Positions 25,302 through 34,435 of a stretch of DNA of 64,000 nt are shown piece by piece; within the stretch, counting starts at the first letter, position 1; each line of letters starts with the position of its first letter. Location of the stretch: the NCBI GenBank assembly GCA_005502925.1, contig SCPD01000008.1:124001-188000 (forward strand). The letters are read 5' to 3'. Under the pieces are notes generated by a model that saw nothing but the letters and a program-made list of their open reading frames with translations, searched no databases and was not told the origin of the DNA. The position numbers and the translations under genes are program-made. The stretch comes from Rhizobiales bacterium Y(2018). GTDB taxonomy: Bacteria; Pseudomonadota; Alphaproteobacteria; Rhizobiales; Aestuariivirgaceae.

Positions 25302-26432
25302 TCAGTCAGCGCCCAGCAGACGCTCGACAATCCTTTGCGTGCCCAAGGGTGAGGGATGACCGTTGTCGACAAAGAACGACAGGACTCCGAAATGGGTTTT
25401 TTGCCTGTCCTCCTCTTCGCGCGCCAATGTGCCGATATCCACCCAGCGATAGCCTGCCGCTTCGACCAAGCCCTTCAGCTCGGCACGCTGCTCCTCATGT
25501 CTGGGATATCTCGCTCCCTCCGTCCCTTCGATCCGTGTCAGCTCGGGCGCAACCATGTAGATCATCGGCGCGAAGATGACCGTCACTTTGCCCACCTTCT
25601 CGCGGTCGACAAACCCCTTCAGCCAGGAGATCACCTCTGGCGGCGTACCGTAAGGGTTGCCGGGCTTGAAGTCGTTTTCACAGTAGACATATATCAGTTC
25701 GTCAATTTTACCGTTGTAGCGCTCAGCCGCGTCCTCGAGCCTGCAGATGATCTGATCCGCGTCGACGCCGGGAACGCCGAGATTGACATAACGCCGTGCG
25801 CTGTCGGTTGCCTGCATTCGCGAAGCAATCGTCTCGGCATCATCCACCATGGCGCCGAAAGCCATGGAATCCCCGGCCACCAGTACGACACGATCGGCTT
25901 TGACGTCGGGAACCGTTATCCGCTCGCCTTCGGCGTTGGACGTCAGCGTGGCCCGCGGCCCGCGGTAACGCTCCAGAAATTCCGTCAGGCGCGGATCGAG
26001 CTGTCTGTCGGCGTCATGGAATACGCTGATCGACTCGAAGGGATTCACCGTGGATGAGTGGAGAAAATACGCCACCTTGCGCATGTTCGGCTTGATCACC
26101 GGACAGCCTTTCGCATCAACCGTCTTGATGGCGGCGTCTTCGGTCTTCGTATTGATGGGGGAATTGCCGATCCCGACGCCGCCCTCCTTGATCAGCGGAA
26201 GGAGCTGAGCGAGGTCGTCAAGGTTGGCGAAATAGGGCTTGTATGCTGCCGTATTGTCTCCCTTGTTTCCGACGAGACCCGCCAATGACAGGAACTGGTA
26301 GGAAAGACTGCGATGGGGCTTGCCCCATCTGACGATGGAATAAGCACCTTCGGCTACCGCGAGCGTGAGCGCTGACAGCACGACGGATATTATGATCGAG
26401 AATACTGCCTTCTTCAGAGGACTGCCCCCCAT
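25302..26432 (-). CDS. Membrane-anchored SGNH/GDSL hydrolase-like protein
   Basis: The 376-residue protein starts with a probable uncleaved membrane anchor (AVFSIIISVVLSALTLAV, residues 9-26) and then has the four blocks of SGNH esterases. Block I is VAGDSMAFG (S189), block II NLGVPGVDADQ, block III ENDFKP (N253) and block V DNGHPSPLG (D356, H359). The active site should lie in the periplasm. Similar proteins acetylate or deacetylate exopolysaccharides. It lies between glcE and glcF, which usually touch, and its base composition is visibly more A+T-rich than theirs, so it is probably a later insertion. A role in glycolate metabolism is unlikely. Confidence 0.78.
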   Translation of the reverse strand: MGGSPLKKAVFSIIISVVLSALTLAVAEGAYSIVRWGKPHRSLSYQFLSLAGLVGNKGDNTAAYKPYFANLDDLAQLLPLIKEGGVGIGNSPINTKTEDAAIKTVDAKGCPVIKPNMRKVAYFLHSSTVNPFESISVFHDADRQLDPRLTEFLERYRGPRATLTSNAEGERITVPDVKADRVVLVAGDSMAFGAMVDDAETIASRMQATDSARRYVNLGVPGVDADQIICRLEDAAERYNGKIDELIYVYCENDFKPGNPYGTPPEVISWLKGFVDREKVGKVTVIFAPMIYMVAPELTRIEGTEGARYPRHEEQRAELKGLVEAAGYRWVDIGTLAREEEDRQKTHFGVLSFFVDNGHPSPLGTQRIVERLLGAD

Positions 26433-26499
26433 GGGTTATGCGCCTTTTTCGGTCTTATGCGGAGCACAAAAAGCCAGCCAAGGCAAGCGATGATGAATC

Positions 26500-27678
26500 C
26501 TAGGAGACAGCCTGCATGCGGCCGGGATTGAAGATGCCGACGGGATCGAACGAGGCCTTGACGCGGCGCGCCAGAGCGGCGAGCGCCGGGGCTTGCGGCT
26601 GAAAGACCGGGACCTGGCCGCGCAAGCTCTCATCTGCGCGGATCAGTGTGGCGTGGCCGGAGGGAAGGGCGGCGCGGATGGCATCGGCCGACGCCCCGTT
26701 CTCCGACGAAACCGCGAGCCAGACGAGACCACCGGCCCAGTCATAAAACCACTGCATGTCGATGCGGTGCTTAAGCGCCGCGACGAGCTTGGCGCCCTCG
26801 GCGGGGGCCACCGACAGGCGCCACACACAGCGCCCGTCCGGCGCGGCGAGCGGGTGGACATCGCGCAGGGCCGCCCACTGCGCCCGTGAGGCCTCGGTCG
26901 TCAGCAGATGCGAGGCGGGCGCCACAAGCAGCTTGGCGAGCTTGTCGCGCCGATAGGCAATGGAAGGCGGCACGCCTTCGAGGCGCAGGAAGGTTCTAGA
27001 CGTGCCATCCGCTGAAACGGCGGGCAGATGTGCCGCACCCGACACCTCGCAGGAAGACTGCATCGCGAGGCTCATTGCCGTTATGGCGTCTTCATCGCTC
27101 AAACCCTCAAGGACCAGTGTTTCTTCGCTCTCGGCCTTGGGCAGCGCCTTGAAGGTGACGGTGGTGAGGGCGGCGAGCGTGCCGTAAGAGTTCGCCATCA
27201 GCTTCGGCAGATCATAGCCCGTCACGTTCTTCACGACGCGTCCACCGGCCTTGAAAGCCTCGCCGCGGCCCGACACGCCGGCGACACCCAATATGTGATC
27301 GCGCGCGGCGCCCGCCTTGAGCCGGCGCGGCCCGGAGAGGTTGCAGGCGAGCATGCCGCCCAGCGTGCCGGAATGCGGGGCGCCCAGGAGCCGCGAGAGA
27401 TCGGGCGGCTCGAAGGCGAATTCCTGGCCCTTGTCGTCGAGGAGCTTGCGGACATCGCCGAGACGTGCGCCAGCGCCGGCTGTGATCACCAACTCCTCGG
27501 GTTCATAGAGCGCGATTTCCGAGAAGCCCGACAGGTCGAGCGTGGCGGCCGTTTGCATCGGGCGGCCGATGCCTTTCTTCGTCCCGGTGCCGGTGAGATC
27601 GAGCGGCGTCCTTTGGCTCAGGGCGTCCTGCACCATGTCGACGAGTTCGGCTTCGGTGGCTGGCTTCAGGCTGGTCAC
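26500..27678 (-). CDS. glcE: Glycolate oxidase FAD-binding subunit
   Basis: The 392-residue protein is the second flavin-binding subunit of glycolate dehydrogenase. The PCMH-type FAD domain shows PLDLTGTGTKKGIGR, ELVITAGAGARLGDV, GAPHSGTLGGMLACNLSGPRR and VVKNVTGYDLPKL. It starts with GTG at 27678 directly after the glcD stop, with no intervening base, implying coupled translation. It lies between glcD and the inserted hydrolase gene. Length is slightly above the E. coli homologue but normal for alphaproteobacteria. Confidence 0.93.
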   Translation of the reverse strand: MTSLKPATEAELVDMVQDALSQRTPLDLTGTGTKKGIGRPMQTAATLDLSGFSEIALYEPEELVITAGAGARLGDVRKLLDDKGQEFAFEPPDLSRLLGAPHSGTLGGMLACNLSGPRRLKAGAARDHILGVAGVSGRGEAFKAGGRVVKNVTGYDLPKLMANSYGTLAALTTVTFKALPKAESEETLVLEGLSDEDAITAMSLAMQSSCEVSGAAHLPAVSADGTSRTFLRLEGVPPSIAYRRDKLAKLLVAPASHLLTTEASRAQWAALRDVHPLAAPDGRCVWRLSVAPAEGAKLVAALKHRIDMQWFYDWAGGLVWLAVSSENGASADAIRAALPSGHATLIRADESLRGQVPVFQPQAPALAALARRVKASFDPVGIFNPGRMQAVS

Positions 27679-29169
27679 TCAGAACCTCGGAAGATCGGCA
27701 TGGGGCAGCTTGCCGCCACGCACCACCATGCGGCCAAGCTCGGCGCAGCGATGCAGCACCGGGAAAACCTTGCCCGGATTGAGCAGGCCCTTGGCGTCGA
27801 AGGCGCATTTGAGCCGCTGCTGCTGGTTGAGATCGGCCTCGGAGAACATTTCCGGCATCAGATCGCGTTTCTCGATGCCGACGCCATGCTCGCCGGTGAG
27901 CACGCCGCCCACCTTCACGCAGAGCCGCAGAATATCGGCGCCGAATTTTTCGGCGCGTTCGAGCTCGTCCGGATCATTGGCGTCGAACAGGATGAGCGGA
28001 TGGAGATTGCCGTCACCCGCATGGAAGACATTGGCGACTCTCAGGCCATAGTGGCGCGACAGGTCTTCCATTCCCTGCAGCACTTCCGGCAGTCGCCGAC
28101 GCGGGATGGTGCCGTCCATGCACAGATAGTCGGGCGAGATGCGGCCTACCGCCGGGAAAGCGGCTTTGCGGCCGGCCCAGAAGACCAGGCGCTCGTCTTC
28201 GGATTGCGACACGCGGCAGGAATTCGAGCGGTTGGCTTCGGCGATGGCCACGACCCGCTCGATCAGGTGGTCGATTTCGGCGGCGCAGCCATCGAGCTCG
28301 ATAATGAGCAGTGCTTCCGCCTCGAGCGGATAGCCGGCATGGACGAACTCCTCTGCCGCGTGGATGGCGGGGCGGTCCATCATCTCCATGCCGCCCGGAA
28401 TAATGCCGGCGGAGATGACATCGGCCACGCATTTGCCGGCGTCCTCATTGGAGGGAAAGCCGATCAGCACAGCGCGCGCCGTCTCGGGTTTCTGCAGGAT
28501 GCGCACCGTGACCTCGGTGACGACGCCGAGCAGGCCTTCGGAGCCGGTCATGACGCCCAGGAGGTCATAGGCCTCGCTGTCGAGATGCTTGCCGCCGAGC
28601 CTGATCACCTCGCCGGTGATCAGCACCATCTCGATGCCCAGCACATTATTGGCGGTGAGCCCATATTTGAGGCAATGCACGCCGCCTGAATTCTCCGCGA
28701 CATTGCCGCCGATGGTGCAGGCGATCTGCGAGGAGGGGTCGGGCGCGTAATAGAAGCCCTTGTGCTGCACCGCCTGGGTGATGGCGAGATTGGTCACGCC
28801 CGGCTGGGTGACGACGCAGCGATTGGCATAGTCGATATCGAGAATGCGGTTGAACTTGCCGAGGCCGAGGAGCACGCCGTCGGCGAGCGGCAGGGCGCCG
28901 CCCGACAAAGAGGTACCGGCCCCGCGCGGCACCACCTTGATGTCCTGCTCGTGACAATATTTGAGGACGGCGCTCACTTGCGCCGTGGTCTCGGGCAGCA
29001 CCACGACCAGCGGCATCTGGCGATAGGCGGTGAGGCCGTCGGTCTCATAGGCCCGCATCTCGACGGGGGCCTCGATGACGCCTTCGCCCGGTACGAATTG
29101 ACGCAAGGCGGCGGCGATCTCACGCCGCCGGGCGAGGGCTGTCTTGTCGGGTAAAGGCATTGCAACCAT
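27679..29169 (-). CDS. glcD: Glycolate oxidase subunit GlcD
   Basis: The main flavoprotein of glycolate dehydrogenase, about 496 residues, oxidises glycolate (and often D-lactate) to glyoxylate. FAD-binding blocks are VVPRGAGTSLSGGALP, VVTQPGVTNLAI, TIGGNVAENSGGVHCLKYG and LTGEHGVGIEKRD near the C-terminus. I place the start at ATG 29169 (MVAMPLPDK); 29184 and 29160 are alternatives. It is the first gene of the operon glcD-glcE-hydrolase-glcF-aceB, divergent from lutA by about 100 bases. No glcC-type regulator is adjacent. Confidence 0.94.
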   Translation of the reverse strand: MVAMPLPDKTALARRREIAAALRQFVPGEGVIEAPVEMRAYETDGLTAYRQMPLVVVLPETTAQVSAVLKYCHEQDIKVVPRGAGTSLSGGALPLADGVLLGLGKFNRILDIDYANRCVVTQPGVTNLAITQAVQHKGFYYAPDPSSQIACTIGGNVAENSGGVHCLKYGLTANNVLGIEMVLITGEVIRLGGKHLDSEAYDLLGVMTGSEGLLGVVTEVTVRILQKPETARAVLIGFPSNEDAGKCVADVISAGIIPGGMEMMDRPAIHAAEEFVHAGYPLEAEALLIIELDGCAAEIDHLIERVVAIAEANRSNSCRVSQSEDERLVFWAGRKAAFPAVGRISPDYLCMDGTIPRRRLPEVLQGMEDLSRHYGLRVANVFHAGDGNLHPLILFDANDPDELERAEKFGADILRLCVKVGGVLTGEHGVGIEKRDLMPEMFSEADLNQQQRLKCAFDAKGLLNPGKVFPVLHRCAELGRMVVRGGKLPHADLPRF

Positions 29170-29275
29170 GGCTCTTAGTCCCATACTGCGGCCGATTGCT
29201 CAATCCATTTTATCACATAAATACTTGCGGGGCAGGCATGCCTCGCGCCATAAGACAGGCCCGGATAATATTGGG

Positions 29276-30049
29276 ATGCGCCTGATGGAGCTGACCCGGC
29301 CGCGCGTCGGCCTTTTCGTGACTTGCCTCGTCGATCTGTTCCGGCCGTCGGTCGGCTTCGCCACCGTCAAGCTTCTGGAAGAGGCGGGCTGCGTGGTCGA
29401 GGTTCCGGAGAGCCAGACCTGCTGCGGCCAGCCGGCCTTCAATTCGGGCGACCGCAAGGATACCGCCGACATCGCCCGCGCCGTCATCAAGGCCTTCTCT
29501 CCTTACGATTATGTCGTGGCGCCGTCCGGCTCCTGTGCCGGCATGATCAAGGCGCATTATCCCGAGCTCTTCGCGAAAGATTCGCCCGACCGTGCGGCCG
29601 CCGATGCCCTGTCCGAAAAGACCTATGAGCTGGTCTCCTTCCTGGTGCGGGTCATGAAGCAGGAAAAGGTTGCCGCGCGTTTCGACGGCTCGGCCACCTA
29701 TCACGATTCCTGCTCAGGCCTGCGTGAGCTCGGCGTCAAGGCGGAGCCGCGCAAGCTGCTGCGGACTGTCGAAGGGCTCGATCTCGTAGAGATGGAGGAT
29801 GCGGAGGTGTGCTGCGGCTTCGGTGGCACCTTCTGCGTGAAATATCCCGATATCTCCAATGTCATGGTCGCCAAGAAGACGAAGAAGATCGCGGCCACTG
29901 GCGCCGATCTGCTGCTCGCCGGGGATCTCGGCTGCCTCATGAACATGGCCGGCAAGCTCAAGCGCGAAGGCTCGGCCCTCAAAGCCCGCCATGTCGCCGA
30001 AATCCTCGCCGGCGATACGGCGACGCCCCCCATCGCGGAGGCCGAGTGA
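29276..30049 (+). CDS. lutA: Lactate utilization protein A, CCG-domain iron-sulfur protein
   Basis: LutA with LutB and LutC oxidises L-lactate to pyruvate. The 257-residue protein has two CCG domains: CCGQPAFNSG near residue 50 and CCGFGGTFCVKYP near 180, with LAGDLGCLMNM after the latter. ATG 29276 or 29285 fits the family start; an upstream frame to 29144 adds 44 residues from the intergenic region. Between it and lutB lie about 270 bases with an inverted repeat element, whereas these genes are normally adjacent. It is divergent from glcD, which may be regulated together. Confidence 0.9.
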   Translation: MRLMELTRPRVGLFVTCLVDLFRPSVGFATVKLLEEAGCVVEVPESQTCCGQPAFNSGDRKDTADIARAVIKAFSPYDYVVAPSGSCAGMIKAHYPELFAKDSPDRAAADALSEKTYELVSFLVRVMKQEKVAARFDGSATYHDSCSGLRELGVKAEPRKLLRTVEGLDLVEMEDAEVCCGFGGTFCVKYPDISNVMVAKKTKKIAATGADLLLAGDLGCLMNMAGKLKREGSALKARHVAEILAGDTATPPIAEAE

Positions 30050-30084
30050 TGTATTCTATGATGCGACACGCAACTCAACCTCAT

Positions 30085-30277
30085 TTCCCCTTCTCCCGCT
30101 TGCGGGAGAAGGTGCCCGACAGGGCGGATGAGGGTGTTGGTTCAACTCGCGACAGCTCTTCAAGAGAACAAGGTGGCAAAGCTTCGACATTTTCCCATGC
30201 TTTCGGCTGTCTGGAGGCTGAGAGAACACCCTCATCCGGCCTTCGGCCACCTTCTCCCGCAGGCGGGAGAAGGGGAA
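30085..30277. repeat. Inverted pair of palindromic intergenic repeats
   Basis: Two 53-54-base copies (30085-30138 and 30225-30277) are near-exact reverse complements of each other. Each carries its own CTTCTCCCGC/GCGGGAGAAG hairpin and a block including GGATGAGGGTGTT. This looks like a rhizobial RIME-type intergenic repeat. It interrupts lutA and lutB, and its hairpin core recurs in the terminator at 34436. Confidence 0.8.
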
Positions 30278-30320
30278 CCCCGGCAAAGCCCAGCGTAGGG
30301 TTGAAGGCGGAGGCTGAGTA

Positions 30321-31739
30321 ATGGAGGCCAAGACCGCCGAATTCACCAGCAATGTGGCGCGCGCCATCGCCGACAGCCAGTTGCAAGGGACGATGACCGA
30401 AACCGGGCCGCGTTTCATCGAGAAGCGCGCCAAGGCCCGGGCCGGCCTGCCGGAATTCGATGCGCTGCGCGATCAGGCGCGCGACATCAAGGACCATGTG
30501 CTCGCCCATCTCGATCTCTATCTCGAGCGCTACGAGGCGAAGGTCGCGGAAAGCGGTGGCCATGTCCATTGGGCGGAAACGGCGGAGGAGGCGCGGGCCG
30601 CAATCTTAAGCATCTGCCGCAAGCTCGACGCCAAGCTCGCCACCAAGGGCAAGTCGATGATCTCGGAAGAGATCGGGCTCAACCAGGCGTTGGAGGCGGC
30701 GGGTATCACTCCGGTCGAGACCGATCTCGGCGAATATCTGATCCAGCTGCGCAACGAGCCGCCGAGCCATATCATCGCGCCGGCCGTGCATCTGACGCGC
30801 GACCAGATCGAGGCCGACTTCCGCAAAGCCCACACGCATCTCGACCCCAATCGCGATCTCACCGAGATCCCGACACTGGTGGAAGAGGCGCGCACGGTGC
30901 TGCGCCAGAAATATCTCGATGCCGATGTCGGCATCACCGGCGCCAATTTCCTCATCGCCGAGACCGGCACCTCGATCATCGTCACCAATGAGGGCAATGG
31001 CGATCTCACCCAGACCTTGCCCAAGGCGCATATCGTCATCGCCTCGATCGAAAAGATCGTGCCGACGCTCGAGGATGCGACGACCATCCTGCGCGTGCTG
31101 GCGCGCTCGGCGACGGGACAGGATTTCTCCAACTACACGACCTTCTCGACCGGACCCAGGCGGCCGGAAGACCCGGACGGTCCGCTCGAATATCATGTCG
31201 TTATCCTCGACAATGGCCGCTCGAATGTGCTCGGCACCGAATTCCAGGACATGCTGCGCTGCATACGCTGCGGCGCCTGCCTCAATCACTGTCCGGTCTA
31301 TCAGGCGGTGGGCGGCCATGCCTATGGCTGGGTCTATCCGGGCCCGATCGGCTCGGTGGTGACGCCGGCACTGATCGGCATCGAGAAGGCGAAGCACCTG
31401 CCCAACGCCTCGACCTTCTGCGGGCGCTGCGAGGAAGTCTGCCCGATGCGCATTCCCTTGCCGCGCCTGCTGCGGCATTGGCGCGAGAAGGAGTTCGAGA
31501 AGCACCTGACACCGGCTGCGGTGCGCTCGGGCTTGAGCGTCTGGGCCTATTTCGCCAAGCGGCCGAAGCTCTATCAATTCGGGACACGGATCGCAGCGCG
31601 ACTCCTCAATGTCATGAGCGGCAGGAAGGGAAGGTTCGCGAGCCTGCCTCTGGCCCAGGGCTGGACGCGTTATCGCGACATGCCGGCGCCGCAAGGCAAA
31701 ACCTTCCAGGCGATGTGGAAGGAGCGCCGTCATGGATAA
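30321..31739 (+). CDS. lutB: Lactate utilization protein B, 4Fe-4S protein
   Basis: The 472-residue protein is the ferredoxin-like subunit of the LutABC lactate dehydrogenase. Its first 300 residues form the LUD domain, with KSMISEEIGLN and GITGANFLIAETGT. Two 4Fe-4S motifs follow, CIRCGACLNHCP and CGRCEEVCP. ATG 30321 comes soon after the repeat element. The gene overlaps lutC by 8 bases, so those two are coupled. Length and domain order are standard. Confidence 0.93.
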   Translation: MEAKTAEFTSNVARAIADSQLQGTMTETGPRFIEKRAKARAGLPEFDALRDQARDIKDHVLAHLDLYLERYEAKVAESGGHVHWAETAEEARAAILSICRKLDAKLATKGKSMISEEIGLNQALEAAGITPVETDLGEYLIQLRNEPPSHIIAPAVHLTRDQIEADFRKAHTHLDPNRDLTEIPTLVEEARTVLRQKYLDADVGITGANFLIAETGTSIIVTNEGNGDLTQTLPKAHIVIASIEKIVPTLEDATTILRVLARSATGQDFSNYTTFSTGPRRPEDPDGPLEYHVVILDNGRSNVLGTEFQDMLRCIRCGACLNHCPVYQAVGGHAYGWVYPGPIGSVVTPALIGIEKAKHLPNASTFCGRCEEVCPMRIPLPRLLRHWREKEFEKHLTPAAVRSGLSVWAYFAKRPKLYQFGTRIAARLLNVMSGRKGRFASLPLAQGWTRYRDMPAPQGKTFQAMWKERRHG

Positions 31740-32409
31740 TGCCCGCTCTCGCATCCTGTCACGCATCCGGCGCTCGGCAGACAAGGGTGATGAAACCGCC
31801 CGCGTCGCTGCCGTCGAAGCGCGTCTCCAGCATCCGCAGCGCAACCTGGTGCCGGAACGCGGCCAGGGCGATGAGGCGCATCGCATCGAGGTTTTTGTCC
31901 GGATGATGGAAGCGGTCGGCGGCACGGTCGAGATTCTGCGCGACCTGAACGATGTGCCGGCTTCGGTCGCCACCTATCTGCGCAATACCAACCGGCCGGC
32001 GATGATCCGGCGTGGCCGCGACGAATATCTCGCCAATCTCCCCTGGCATCGCGCCCAGACGCTCACCGTGAAGGAGGGGAGAGCCGAGGATGCCGACACC
32101 GCGTCGCTCACCCATGCCTTTGCCGGCGTCGCCGAAACGGGCACGGTCGTGCAGCTCTCAGGGCCGGATAATCCGACGACGCTTAATTTCATGCCCGAGG
32201 CGCATATCGTGCTGCTCGAGGCCAAGGATATCACCGCGAGCTATGAAGAGGCCTGGACACGCTTGCGCGACATCTACGGGCCCGGCCAGATGCCGCGCAC
32301 CGTGAACATGATTTCGGGGCCGTCGCGCACCGGTGACATCGAGCAGACGATCGTGCGTCCGGCGCACGGACCCAAGGACATGCATGTGATCATCTTCAGG
32401 CGGCCATGA
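31732..32409 (+). CDS. lutC: Lactate utilization protein C
   Basis: A 225-residue LUD-domain protein, the third part of the L-lactate oxidation complex. It begins ARSRILSRIRRS, typical of the family, and has the LUD blocks AGVAETGTVVQLSGPD and FMPEAHIVLLEAKDI, ending GPSRTGDIEQTIVRPAHGP. It overlaps lutB upstream and shares ATGA with the next gene, placing it in the middle of a five-gene coupled run. Confidence 0.92.
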   Translation: MDNARSRILSRIRRSADKGDETARVAAVEARLQHPQRNLVPERGQGDEAHRIEVFVRMMEAVGGTVEILRDLNDVPASVATYLRNTNRPAMIRRGRDEYLANLPWHRAQTLTVKEGRAEDADTASLTHAFAGVAETGTVVQLSGPDNPTTLNFMPEAHIVLLEAKDITASYEEAWTRLRDIYGPGQMPRTVNMISGPSRTGDIEQTIVRPAHGPKDMHVIIFRRP

Positions 32410-32960
32410 TGTGGAAGAAGGTGGATGAGATCGTCGCGCGCTGGCGGCCCGAGGAGGGCGAAGGCCTCGAGCATCTCGTCCTCCGCGCTACGCCCGACGG
32501 CTACAGTGTGCGCAGCACTGTCATCGGTCCGTCCTTCGCCGTTTCCTATGCGATCGATCTCGACAAGGGCTGGCGTGTCCTTGGTTTTACGGTCGATTCC
32601 GTCGACGGACGCCGGCGCGAGTTTCGCTCCCCGGAGCCGGGGCGCTGGGAGGACGGCAATGGCAACAGGCTGCCTGTCTTCGACGGCTGCATCGATATCG
32701 ATCTTTCCTTCACCTGCTTCACCAACAGCCTGCCAGTCAGGCGGATGGCGTTCGCCAAGGGGCAGGCGCATGAATTCGCCATGCTGTGGATGCCCACCGA
32801 TACGCTCGATCCCTTTGTCGATGGCCAGCGTTACACCTGCCGCGAGCCTGGCCGGCGCTTCCACTATGAAGCGACGGATGGCGCCTTCGAGGCCGAGATC
32901 ACCTTCGACGATTATGGGCTCGTGAGCGATTATCCGGGCCTCTTCAAGCGCGTGCCCTGA
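32406..32960 (+). CDS. Putative glycolipid-binding family protein
   Basis: The 184-residue protein resembles the 'putative glycolipid-binding' family (DUF1089). It has an N-terminal GLEHLVLRATPDGYSVRS, a cluster of tryptophans, and a C-terminal FDDYGLVSDYPGLF block. It is predicted to be soluble, without a signal peptide. Its ATG overlaps the lutC stop, so it is co-translated with the lactate genes although no functional link is known. The family function is based mainly on fold. Confidence 0.72.
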   Translation: MMWKKVDEIVARWRPEEGEGLEHLVLRATPDGYSVRSTVIGPSFAVSYAIDLDKGWRVLGFTVDSVDGRRREFRSPEPGRWEDGNGNRLPVFDGCIDIDLSFTCFTNSLPVRRMAFAKGQAHEFAMLWMPTDTLDPFVDGQRYTCREPGRRFHYEATDGAFEAEITFDDYGLVSDYPGLFKRVP

Positions 32961-32962
32961 CC

Positions 32963-33568
32963 ATGCCGCTCCAGAACCGCGTCACGCCCTATGGCGAGAT
33001 CGTCGCGAGCCCGGCGCGCGGGACGATGATGGGCAATCGCGGCGGCAAGTTCCATCGCGACGACCAGACGCTCGGCAAAAGACGCTGGGCGAGCCGGTAC
33101 TGGATCTGCTGCGATCTCTATTGGAAGGGCGTTCATCACGAGCCGATGGGCAAGGGCTATACCTCGCTGTTTTTCCTCGACGAGGTGACGGCACTGGCGG
33201 CCGGGCATCGACCCTGCTTCTATTGCCGGCGCAAGGAGGCGCAACGCTTTCTGTCGCTGGCTTCACCACCGCTCATGGCGGACGAAGCCGACCGCATCGT
33301 CGACAAGGAGAGGCGGGGGCCCAGGCCCGATATCGAGGTGGCGAAATTGCCCGACGGCGCGATGATCGATGCCGGCGACGGCCCCTTCGCGGTCCTGGGC
33401 GATCGCCTGCTCAAATGGTCCTTCGAGGGCTACGAATTGGCCGTTCCGCGCAGGCCAGTCATGAGCGCTAAGCTTTTGACTCCGACACTCTATGTCGGCA
33501 TTCTCGCGCGCGGTTTTCAACCACGCTGGCATCCGTCAGCGTCATCATTGGGGAAGGGGATTATATGA
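32963..33568 (+). CDS. Conserved hypothetical protein with CxxC motif
   Basis: A 201-residue protein of a family common in alphaproteobacteria but unnamed. It opens QNRVTPYGEIVASPARGTMMGNRGG and has YTSLFFLDEVTALAAGHRPC followed by HRPCFYCRRKEAQRF, a possible metal-binding C-x-x-C. No membrane or signal sequence is seen. It follows the glycolipid-binding gene by 2 bases and overlaps the next gene by four, so it belongs to the lut operon. I infer no function. Confidence 0.65.
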   Translation: MPLQNRVTPYGEIVASPARGTMMGNRGGKFHRDDQTLGKRRWASRYWICCDLYWKGVHHEPMGKGYTSLFFLDEVTALAAGHRPCFYCRRKEAQRFLSLASPPLMADEADRIVDKERRGPRPDIEVAKLPDGAMIDAGDGPFAVLGDRLLKWSFEGYELAVPRRPVMSAKLLTPTLYVGILARGFQPRWHPSASSLGKGII

Positions 33569-34410
33569 AACTGCTGCGTTATGGAGCGAAGGGCAAGGAG
33601 AAGCCGGGCCTCCTCGACAAGGAAGGCCGTATCCGCGATCTCTCCGGCATCGTCGCCGATATCAACGGCGAGACGATCAGCCCGAAGAGCCTGACGCGCC
33701 TCGCCAAGATCAAGCCGGAATCGCTGCCTTTGGTGCGCGGCACGCCGCGCATCGGACCCTGCGTCGCCAATTCGCAGAAGTTCATTGCCATCGGCCTCAA
33801 TTATTCCGACCATGCGGCGGAATCGAACTTGGCCGTCCCGCCCGAGCCCGTCGTCTTCACCAAACATGTGAGCTGCATTTCGGGACCGGACGATGATGTG
33901 ACGATCCCGCCCAAGTCCAAGAAGTCGGACTGGGAAGTCGAGCTCGGCGTCATCATCGGCACGCGCGCGAAGAACATCAAGAAGAAGGACGCGCTCGCCC
34001 ATGTGGCGGGTTATTGCACCATCAACGACCTGTCCGAGCGCGAATTCCAGATCGAGCGCGCCGGCCAGTGGACCAAGGGCAAGTCCTATGACACCTTCGG
34101 TCCGATCGGCCCGTGGCTCGTGACGGCGGACGAGGTCAAGGATCCGCAGAAGCTCAAATTGTGGCTCGAGCTCAACGGCAAGAAAGTGCAGGACGGCTCG
34201 ACATCGACCATGGTGTTCGGCGTCGCCCATATCGTCGCTTATCTGTCGCAGTTCTTCACCCTGATGCCGGGCGACATCATCACCACCGGCACGCCGCCGG
34301 GCGTCGGCATGGGCATGAAGCCGCAGCGCTTCCTGAAACCCGGTGACGTCATGCGCATCGGCATCGAAGGCCTGGGCGTCCAGCAGCAGAAGGTCGTGCG
34401 CGACAGGTAA
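33565..34410 (+). CDS. Fumarylacetoacetate hydrolase family protein
   Basis: The 281-residue enzyme belongs to the FAH/2-hydroxyhepta-diene-dioate isomerase superfamily that cleaves or hydrates small keto acids. It shows IGLNYSDHAAE, the metal-binding DWEVELGVIIG, GYCTINDLSEREFQ, GKSYDTFGPIGPWLV and TGTPPGVGMGMKP. Members in sugar-acid loci act on 2,4-diketo or ureidoglycolate-like compounds; the exact substrate here is not apparent. Its ATG overlaps the upstream gene by four bases, and a strong terminator follows 26 bases after its stop, so it ends the lut operon. Confidence 0.85.
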   Translation: MKLLRYGAKGKEKPGLLDKEGRIRDLSGIVADINGETISPKSLTRLAKIKPESLPLVRGTPRIGPCVANSQKFIAIGLNYSDHAAESNLAVPPEPVVFTKHVSCISGPDDDVTIPPKSKKSDWEVELGVIIGTRAKNIKKKDALAHVAGYCTINDLSEREFQIERAGQWTKGKSYDTFGPIGPWLVTADEVKDPQKLKLWLELNGKKVQDGSTSTMVFGVAHIVAYLSQFFTLMPGDIITTGTPPGVGMGMKPQRFLKPGDVMRIGIEGLGVQQQKVVRDR

Positions 34411-34435
34411 TACGCGCATAATATTCAAAGATAAG

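Noticed and set aside
27028..28689. 553-codon plus-strand frame opposite glcE and glcD
   Set aside because: It spans two genes with strong family motifs on the other strand, and has no recognisable domain.
30056..30433. Minus-strand frame across the lutA-lutB gap
   Set aside because: It reads through the palindromic repeat and into lutB; no domain is visible.
30606..31973. 455-codon minus-strand frame opposite lutB and lutC
   Set aside because: Antisense to two overlapping, well-matched lut genes.
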